Shown here: positions 6,557 to 10,557 of the stretch, piece by piece
Layout: every line of letters begins with the position of its first letter
Numbering within the stretch: position 1 is the stretch's first letter
NCBI GenBank assembly: GCA_018224415.1
Contig: JAGTUZ010000232.1
Coordinates: 1-10,557, forward strand
From: Bacteroidota bacterium
GTDB taxonomy: Bacteria > Bacteroidota > Ignavibacteria > SZUA-365
Length of the DNA stretch: 10,557 nucleotides
Reading direction: 5' to 3'
The notes under the pieces: generated by a model
Seen by the model: the letters and a program-made list of their open reading frames with translations, nothing else
The model's database searches: none
Told to the model about the DNA's origin: nothing
Program-made: the position numbers and the translations under genes

Positions 6557-7083
6557 TGTTTCTCCCCGCGGCGCTGTCCGCTCTGCCTCACTTTCTGTCC
6601 CCTGCCCCGATTGTGTCCGCGGAAGCGACCACGCAGCGCCAGTTCGGCAAGATCGTCCACATTCTCCGAGCCGCAGGCCCGGCAGGCTTCCTCTGCCTGG
6701 GGGTCGGTGTTCGCCGCGGTGGTTTCCTCCCGCGGCGCATCGGTCGCTTCCCGTACTTCATCGCCGCAGTCGCGGCAGCGCTGCAGGGAGTGCTCGTAAT
6801 CCACATCCCCGCCTTCGATCACCAGTTCCTTCCCATCGATGATGCACATTGCCAGCTTGGAACGTGCGGCTTCGATCAGCCGAGTGAAGGTCGGACGGGA
6901 AATACCCATGCGTTCCGCCGCCGGCTGATGGTCCAGTCCTTCCCGGTCCGCGAGACGGATGGCCTCGATTTCATCGACGGTCATGGTCACTGTTTCCAGG
7001 AGACGGCGCGGCACGCCGACAGGCTTGAACTGCAGGAAACGTGGCGGCGTGTCGATGCGGCGGGGAATGCGTGGACGGGGCAT
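6553..7083 (-). CDS. UPF0251/DUF134 DNA-binding protein, probable operon regulator
   Basis: 176 residues from ATG 7083. MPRPRIPRRI, then FKPVGVP, LETVTMTVDEIEAIRLADREGL (30-50) and a helix-turn-helix, HQPAAERMGISRPTFTRLIEAAR (52-74), are the hallmarks of UPF0251 (DUF134), whose HTH resembles sigma-70 region 4. IIDGKELVIEGG (81-92) closes the conserved domain. An extension follows with CRDC (103-106) and CRAC (134-137), a possible zinc-ribbon-type or other metal site, then an Arg/Gly-rich tail (RGRFRGHNRGRG). Longer readings from ATGs at 7113, 7137 or 7152 would start at or upstream of the predicted transcription start region (about 7117) or in the promoter, so I reject them; GTAAGG lies a few bases before 7083. 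It is first in the operon and is flanked by twin operator-like repeats, which suggests autoregulation (inference). Confidence 0.88.
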   Translation of the reverse strand: MPRPRIPRRIDTPPRFLQFKPVGVPRRLLETVTMTVDEIEAIRLADREGLDHQPAAERMGISRPTFTRLIEAARSKLAMCIIDGKELVIEGGDVDYEHSLQRCRDCGDEVREATDAPREETTAANTDPQAEEACRACGSENVDDLAELALRGRFRGHNRGRGQKVRQSGQRRGEKQ

Positions 7084-7095
7084 GGAAGGCCTTAC

Positions 7096-7111
7096 TGCAC
7101 ATATGTTCATA
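7096..7111 (-). promoter_or_regulatory. Operator-like repeat, downstream copy (leader)
   Basis: The minus strand reads TATGAACATATGTGCA, identical over 16 bases to the upstream copy. Its inner 14 bases form a quasi-palindrome (TGnACATATGTnCA), as expected for a dimeric HTH protein. It lies about +6 to +21 from the predicted start and 12 bases before the DUF134 start codon. Confidence 0.65.
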
Positions 7112-7123
7112 ATCACCGATGGC

Positions 7124-7152
7124 AATATAATGCACATATGTTCATATGTCAA
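7124..7152 (-). promoter_or_regulatory. Sigma-70 promoter of the DUF134/ATPase/NifX operon
   Basis: On the minus strand a perfect -35 box TTGACA (7152-7147) and a -10 box TATATT (7129-7124; one mismatch) are 17 bases apart. Transcription should begin near 7117, giving a leader of about 34 bases. Sixteen of the 17 spacer bases are taken by the upstream operator copy, so a bound protein would block RNA polymerase directly. Confidence 0.75.
7131..7146 (-). promoter_or_regulatory. Operator-like repeat, upstream copy (between -35 and -10)
   Basis: A second exact copy of the 16-mer TATGAACATATGTGCA, same orientation, 35 bases from the first (start to start). It fills the promoter spacer. Exact repetition of a quasi-palindrome at both sides of the start site strongly suggests a repressor site; the protein encoded immediately downstream is the natural candidate. 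Confidence 0.65.
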
Positions 7153-7254
7153 GCTGCGGCGACACTTTTTTCAACCCGTCTACCAGACCGAGCGCGCGAA
7201 ATCCGATTGTCCCTCCCCGGCAGGCACCCGGCACAGCGCCCAATCCACCCACGC

Positions 7255-7270
7255 GGATCAATCTTGATCC
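7255..7270. repeat. 16-bp palindrome overlapping the tRNA promoter -35 box
   Basis: GGATCAA-tc-TTGATCC: perfect seven-base arms around two central bases. The right arm contains the proposed -35 hexamer TTGATC of the tRNA-Pro gene. It may be an operator or chance. Confidence 0.45.
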
Positions 7271-7292
7271 CCCGGCATTTTCATCATATATT
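7264..7292 (+). promoter_or_regulatory. Promoter of tRNA-Pro
   Basis: TTGATC (7264-7269) and TATATT (7287-7292) with a 17-base spacer. The predicted start, about 7299, is one or two bases before the mature tRNA 5' end, so 5' processing would be minimal. Same -10 hexamer as the operon promoter on the other strand. Confidence 0.6.
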
Positions 7293-7300
7293 GTAAGATT

Positions 7301-7374
7301 CGGGGTGTAGCGTAGCCCGGTATCGCGCCTGCTTTGGGAGCAGGAGATCGTCGGTTCAAATCCGGCCACCCCGA
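7301..7374 (+). tRNA. tRNA-Pro (anticodon UGG)
   Basis: 74 bases fold as a cloverleaf. The acceptor stem is CGGGGTG (7301-7307) with CACCCCG (7367-7373) and discriminator A7374. The anticodon stem CCTGC/GCAGG holds the loop TTTGGGA, anticodon TGG at 7335-7337. The T arm is GTCGG-TTCAAAT-CCGGC. The D stem GCGT/TCGC has a T-T mismatch at its innermost pair (13:22). The C at position 1, giving a C-G first pair, is typical of bacterial tRNA-Pro. CCA is not encoded (ACAA follows), so it must be added enzymatically. Confidence 0.95.
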
Positions 7375-7380
7375 CAATGA

Positions 7381-7400
7381 AGGGTCTCGTATGAGACCCT
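7381..7400 (+). terminator. Hairpin terminator after tRNA-Pro
   Basis: AGGGTCTC (7381-7388), loop GTAT, and GAGACCCT (7393-7400) form a perfect eight-base stem, six bases after the tRNA. The following GTTCCGTTTC is only moderately T-rich, so termination may be partial. Confidence 0.65.
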
Positions 7401-7429
7401 GTTCCGTTTCAAGCCGCGCCGCATTGCAC

Positions 7430-7510
7430 CTACCGCGGCGCCTCATAGCCTCCCACGATATCCTTCTTCGAGAGAACGACCTGCCACAGATTGTCGCGCG
7501 GGACCCGCGA
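7430..7510 (-). other. Short coding-like tail, possible gene remnant
   Basis: Between the SDR gene and the tRNA a 26-codon frame, preceded in frame by a stop (TGA at 7511-7513), ends at TAG (7430-7432). It reads NLWQVVLSKKDIVGGYEAPR at its end. Third positions are mostly G or C, as in the neighbouring genes, and the peptide alternates like a real beta strand and turn. No start codon or ribosome site goes with it. I do not recognise the family; it could be the C-terminal scrap of a decayed gene, or chance. Note the perfect palindrome CGCGGG-A-CCCGCG at 7497-7509 inside it. Confidence 0.25.
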
Positions 7511-7547
7511 TCAATGGAAAGCGGTCGGCAGCTCGCGTTCGTCCCCC

Positions 7548-8471
7548 TTACGCGGCATTTCTGCCGCTGGGCCGTTCGAGCGTCGTGCCGGTCAGGCGCT
7601 CGGAAAGTGTCCAGAGACGACGGGCCAGGTCGGAATCCTCGGCGCGGCGGATGGGCTGAACGCGGGCGGGCGCGCCCTTGAGTTCGAACATCTTTCCAGG
7701 ACCGAAATACTCCGCTCCCCGCACGTCGGGATCCGTCGCGGCACGCAGTGTCGGCAGCGCGGCTTCTTCCACGCTGTGCGAGATCAGGCGACTGCTGGCG
7801 GCAAGCCAGCGCGAGTGGCGCTGCAATTCGGTCATGGCAACGCCGGGATGCGCGGCGACGGCGATGGTCGTGCTTCCCTCGGCCGCGAGACGGCGCTGCA
7901 GCTCGAAGGTGAAAAGCAGGTTCGCGAATTTGCTGTCGGCATAGGCCTGCAGGGCGCGGTATTTCCGGCGCTCCCAGTTGATGTCCTCAAAATCGGGACG
8001 TCCGATTTTATGCGCACCGCTGCTCACGGTCACCACTCGAGCGCTGTCGGCGGCGTCGAGAAGGCCGAGCAGCTGCATGGTGAGCGCGAAATGGCCGAAG
8101 TGATTGACGCCGATCTGCAACTCGAAACCCTGCGCGGTGCGCGTCAGTGGCGGAATCATCACACCGGCGTTGTTGACAAGCAGATCGAGGTGATCGTAGG
8201 TGCGCTGGATTTCCATCACCGCGCCCTCGATGGAACGGAGGTCCGATAGATCGAGTTGCAGGACGCGAAGATCGGCGCCGGGCACTTCCGCGAGCAAGCG
8301 CTGTTTCGCGGCGTCGCCGCGGCCGGTATCGCGCACTCCGAGAAGCACCCTTGCGCCACGGCGGGCGAGTTCACTTGCAGTGATGTAACCGATGCCGGCG
8401 TTGGCGCCGGTGACGAGGGCGATTTTTCCATCAAGGGTGGGCATATCGGCAAGATTCCAGTCGCGTTTCAT
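7548..8471 (-). CDS. Short-chain dehydrogenase/reductase (SDR), retinol-dehydrogenase-like
   Basis: 307 residues. Classical SDR landmarks are all present: the nucleotide loop TGANAGIG (21-28), the adenine-ring motif LDLSD (73-77), LLVNNAGVM (97-105), the catalytic serine in VTVSSGAH (148-155), YADSK (177-181) with the catalytic Tyr177 and Lys181, and HPGVAMTEL (208-216). R47 after the second strand suggests a preference for NADP(H) (inference). The length and the NWERRKYRALQAYADSK pattern resemble the retinol dehydrogenase/WW-domain oxidoreductase/protochlorophyllide reductase-like subgroup, but bacterial members act on varied, mostly unknown alcohols and ketones. AGGAAT lies five bases before the ATG. 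It is divergent from the hydrolase gene; the 252-base gap 8472-8723 shows no clear promoter or repeat. Confidence 0.9.
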   Translation of the reverse strand: MKRDWNLADMPTLDGKIALVTGANAGIGYITASELARRGARVLLGVRDTGRGDAAKQRLLAEVPGADLRVLQLDLSDLRSIEGAVMEIQRTYDHLDLLVNNAGVMIPPLTRTAQGFELQIGVNHFGHFALTMQLLGLLDAADSARVVTVSSGAHKIGRPDFEDINWERRKYRALQAYADSKFANLLFTFELQRRLAAEGSTTIAVAAHPGVAMTELQRHSRWLAASSRLISHSVEEAALPTLRAATDPDVRGAEYFGPGKMFELKGAPARVQPIRRAEDSDLARRLWTLSERLTGTTLERPSGRNAA

Positions 8472-8723
8472 GTATCAATTCCTGTGTATTGTTTTCATGG
8501 TCATGTGCATTTTTTCCGCTGCCGAAACACGGGCAGTACCGGGGACAACACCGCGGCGGCCTTCGTAGGTTCCGGATAAACGCGGTCTGCTTTGAAATTC
8601 CGGCGCCGGGCGGCCTTTGGTTCTTCAGGTGAACTTCCCCGACGTGCCCGCTGTTGTTGGAGGGGCTGTCGCGATTCCCGTGCAGCTTCACGGTCCGAAT
8701 ACTTATACGTCACACATACACAC

Positions 8724-9827
8724 ATGATCATTTCCATCCTTGCCGCCCTGCTGCTCGCTGGTGGCGCTCTCTTTATGACCTCCGCCCCGCAGTTCGGCAG
8801 TGCGCCGGACGAGGAGTCCCTGCGTCGCTGGTCTGCACTACCCCACTACAAGGATGGACGCTTCGTGAACATCGGCGGTGTGGACGTCAACTTCAGTGGC
8901 GGCTCGATGCTGGGCACGCTCTGGGATTTTCTCACCGTCACGGACACGAAACCGGCGAAGCCCCTTCCCGTCGCCTTTGAGGAAGGCGCGGTGGACTTCC
9001 CCATCGCGGCCGGCGAGACCCGTGTGACCTGGTTCGGCCATTCGGCCGTGCTGCTGGAAATCGACGGCAAACGCATTCTCATCGATCCGATGCTGAACGA
9101 CAAGGCCTCGCCCATCCCGATTTTCGGCAGCTCCCGCTTCCGCCTCGAGAGGCCGCTCGCCTCCCTGCGTTTCCCGCGCATCGACGCGGTGCTGATTTCC
9201 CATGACCACTACGACCACCTCGACCTGCGCAGCATCCGCCGGCTGCAGTCGCAGGTGCGGCACTTCTTCGTTCCTCTCGGTGTCGGCGCGCATCTGCGCG
9301 GCTGGGGCATCGATGCCTCGCGCATAACGGAAATGGATTGGTGGGATACGACGGAATTCGGCGGCATCACACTTACCGCGGCACCGGCACAGCATTTTTC
9401 CGGCCGTGGACTGACCAATCGAAATTCCACACTGTGGGTGTCGTGGGCCATTCGCGGCGCATCGCATAGTGTTTTCTTCAGCGGCGACAGCGGCTACGGC
9501 CCCCATTTCCGGGAGATCGGCGAACGGCTGGGACCCTTCGATTATACGATGATCGAATGCGGCCAGTACAACGAGAAATGGGCCGCGATACACGCCATGC
9601 CGGAAGAAAGCGTGCAGGCGCATCTCGACCTGCGCGGTGCGGCCATGATGCCCATTCACTGGAGCGGCTTCCAGCTGGCGTTGCATACATGGACCGACCC
9701 GGTCGAACGCGCCGCAGCGGCCGCAACAGAAAAGGGCGTGACACTTGTCACGCCCAAGATCGGCCAGGCGGTCACGCTCGGCCGGTATGACAACGTCGGA
9801 CGCTGGTGGGAGGACCTGCGTCCCTGA
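8724..9827 (+). CDS. Membrane-anchored MBL-fold metallo-hydrolase (NAPE-PLD/UlaG-like)
   Basis: 367 residues from ATG 8724. An N-terminal hydrophobic segment (MIISILAALLLAGGALFM) is a signal anchor or uncleaved signal. HYKDGRFVNIGG (41-52) and the TWFGHSAVLLEIDG strand (102-115) lead to the metal motif HDHYDH (160-165). Further ligands are probably H224 (PAQHFSG), D255 (FFSGDSGYG) and H312 (PIHWSGF). The FVN...-WFGHS-HDHYDHLD-CGQYNEKW order is that of the N-acyl-phosphatidylethanolamine phospholipase D-like branch of the metallo-beta-lactamase superfamily; the true substrate is unknown. An in-frame ATG at 8592 would add 44 mostly basic, non-conserved residues, placing the hydrophobic anchor inside; I reject it. 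No Shine-Dalgarno is visible before 8724 (acgtcacacatacacac). The gene converges on the sensor-like gene 80 bases away. Confidence 0.88.
   Translation: MIISILAALLLAGGALFMTSAPQFGSAPDEESLRRWSALPHYKDGRFVNIGGVDVNFSGGSMLGTLWDFLTVTDTKPAKPLPVAFEEGAVDFPIAAGETRVTWFGHSAVLLEIDGKRILIDPMLNDKASPIPIFGSSRFRLERPLASLRFPRIDAVLISHDHYDHLDLRSIRRLQSQVRHFFVPLGVGAHLRGWGIDASRITEMDWWDTTEFGGITLTAAPAQHFSGRGLTNRNSTLWVSWAIRGASHSVFFSGDSGYGPHFREIGERLGPFDYTMIECGQYNEKWAAIHAMPEESVQAHLDLRGAAMMPIHWSGFQLALHTWTDPVERAAAAATEKGVTLVTPKIGQAVTLGRYDNVGRWWEDLRP
9726..9755 (-). terminator. Intrinsic terminator for the minus-strand sensor-like gene, inside the hydrolase gene
   Basis: GGGCGTGAC (9734-9742), loop ACTT, GTCACGCCC (9747-9755): a perfect nine-base GC-rich stem. 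On the minus strand it is followed directly by TTTTCTGTT; on the plus strand by AAGATCGG. The T tract therefore serves transcripts coming from the gene at 10468-9908, ending about 150 bases after its stop, antisense to the last codons of the hydrolase. Confidence 0.6.
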
Positions 9828-9907
9828 TACCCAGATCCGTTATTCCAACATTCCCCGGAAATCGCCGGCGTCCATAGGCTATCGATACAAATGGAGCCGT
9901 CACTTCA

Positions 9908-10468
9908 TCATTCACCGAAGCGATAGGTCAGGATGAGCGTGCCCGCCCTGCCTGAACCGTCTCGCAGGGGAATGATGACGCGGGTCAGGCCATCGGCGAT
10001 TTCGTCGGTCATCGCCACGTCGAGCGAAGCGGCCACACGCTGCAGATTGACGGCGAGGGGCTGACCAACCATCGTTGCCGATGTGGCAGCCCGGATGACG
10101 CCCTGTCCATCGGCCAGAATATAATCGCGCGTACCCATGCGCCGCGTGAGTTCGCTCGCGTATTCGACCAGCCGTGCATAATCCCCACCGTGCAATACGG
10201 GGAGCAGGGCAGCGCCCGCGGCCTCGCCCGCCGCCCGGGCGAGCACATCGGTGCGTGCGGCGATCTGGGTTGCGGTGGAATCGCGCAGGGCCTTAAGAGC
10301 GTCTTCATGCGCGCTTTCGAGTGCACTGACAGCCATTATCTTCCAGACCAGCAGCGCCAGAGCCACCAGGACCAGGAACCGGATGGTGTATTTGGGGATG
10401 CGTTCGCGGAAAGACGGCTTCTCCCTGTCCTTCAGGGAAGAATCGGGAACGGGTGTGAGTTTGTTCAT
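9908..10468 (-). CDS. Membrane-anchored extracytoplasmic sensor-like protein, no output domain
   Basis: 186 residues. The cytoplasmic N-terminus of about 28 residues is polar and basic (KDREKPSFRERIPKY). One transmembrane helix (about 29-47, RFLVLVALALLVWKIMAV) follows, then an amphipathic Ala-rich helix (50-110) and an alpha/beta segment. That segment, RDYILADGQGVIRAATSATMVGQPL (114-138) with VIIPLRDGSGRAGTLILTYRF at the end, resembles the single-Cache/PDC sensor fold of periplasmic kinase and chemoreceptor domains. No histidine kinase, HAMP, GGDEF or methyl-accepting part follows; the gene stops with two consecutive TGA codons. It may act through a partner or be a detached input domain. The ribosome site AAGGAGGT, five bases before the ATG, is near-perfect. 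Confidence 0.75.
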   Translation of the reverse strand: MNKLTPVPDSSLKDREKPSFRERIPKYTIRFLVLVALALLVWKIMAVSALESAHEDALKALRDSTATQIAARTDVLARAAGEAAGAALLPVLHGGDYARLVEYASELTRRMGTRDYILADGQGVIRAATSATMVGQPLAVNLQRVAASLDVAMTDEIADGLTRVIIPLRDGSGRAGTLILTYRFGE

Positions 10469-10473
10469 AAGGG

Positions 10474-10481
10474 ACCTCCTT
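10474..10481 (-). promoter_or_regulatory. Consensus ribosome binding site of the sensor-like gene
   Basis: AAGGAGGT on the minus strand, five bases before ATG 10468: full complementarity to the usual 16S 3' end. It is the strongest site in the window and fixes the start. Confidence 0.8.
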
Positions 10482-10543
10482 CTCCCAACATAAGTACTGC
10501 GTTTATCAATTGAAAGCGATCAGCACCTATCTCTACCGCCGCC

Positions 10544-10557
10544 TTACAGGAATGTAA
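10544..10557. repeat. Small inverted repeat at the window edge
   Basis: TTACA-ggaa-TGTAA, perfect five-base arms, 76 bases upstream of the sensor-like gene. It could be an operator for this gene or for a divergent gene beyond the window; too short to be sure. Confidence 0.25.

Noticed and set aside
8498..8510. Partial match to the operator core (TGCACATG) upstream of the SDR gene
   Set aside because: Only about eight bases match, without the symmetric half; probably chance.
8680..8727. GTG-initiated 15-codon leader peptide whose TGA would overlap the hydrolase ATG
   Set aside because: The nearest GGAGG is about 14 bases too far upstream and nothing else supports translation.
8838..9686. Minus-strand frame (282 codons) opposite the hydrolase
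   Set aside because: No motif, antisense to an enzyme with a full set of metal ligands.

Overview
The window is GC-rich bacterial DNA packed with genes: six ATG/GTG starts overlap or abut the preceding stop, and spacers are short. Promoters look like ordinary sigma-70 sites (TTGACA-17-TATATT, TTGTGA-17-TAGAAT). Shine-Dalgarno sequences are strong where visible (AAGGAGGT, GGAGGA). A cluster of MinD-type ATPases with built-in 2x[4Fe-4S] domains next to a NifX/MTH1175-like protein is typical of anaerobes, so an anaerobic or facultative, DNA-rich-in-GC bacterium is likely. I cannot name the phylum from the sequence alone.

Layout. (1) 1-1050 (+): the 3' part of a UMF1-type major facilitator transporter, cut by the window edge. 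(2) 1065-3527 (-): a HerA/FtsK-like P-loop ATPase with a coiled-coil C-terminus, convergent with the transporter and with its own promoter at 3559-3587. (3) 3644-7152 (-): one tightly coupled operon. In transcription order it holds a UPF0251/DUF134 DNA-binding protein, two paralogous ferredoxin-MinD ATPases, a NifX-like cofactor-binding protein, a DUF5320-like Gly/Arg-rich small protein, a four-helix membrane protein and, at the very end, a 30-codon remnant of an NAD-dependent epimerase. (4) 7255-7400 (+): tRNA-Pro(UGG) with promoter and hairpin terminator. (5) 7548-8471 (-): an SDR oxidoreductase, divergent from (6) 8724-9827 (+), a membrane-anchored metallo-beta-lactamase-fold hydrolase of the NAPE-PLD/UlaG type. 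(7) 9908-10468 (-): a membrane-anchored sensor-like domain without an output domain. Its probable terminator lies inside the 3' end of the convergent hydrolase gene. No gene-free stretch exceeds 300 bases; the longest, 8472-8723, shows no structure I can support.

The main point of interest is region 3. Its gene content resembles the 'orange protein' (ORP) complex of Desulfovibrio, in which paralogous ferredoxin-containing MinD-like ATPases accompany a NifX/MTH1175-fold protein that binds a Mo-Cu sulfide cluster. Here the presumed regulator is a UPF0251/DUF134 protein encoded first in the operon. Two identical 16-bp quasi-palindromes flank its transcription start: one fills the -35/-10 spacer and one lies just downstream of the start. 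The sequence therefore suggests an autorepressed operon whose regulator carries a CxxC...CxxC metal-binding candidate, coupled to a metal-sulfur cofactor carrier and its ATPases.
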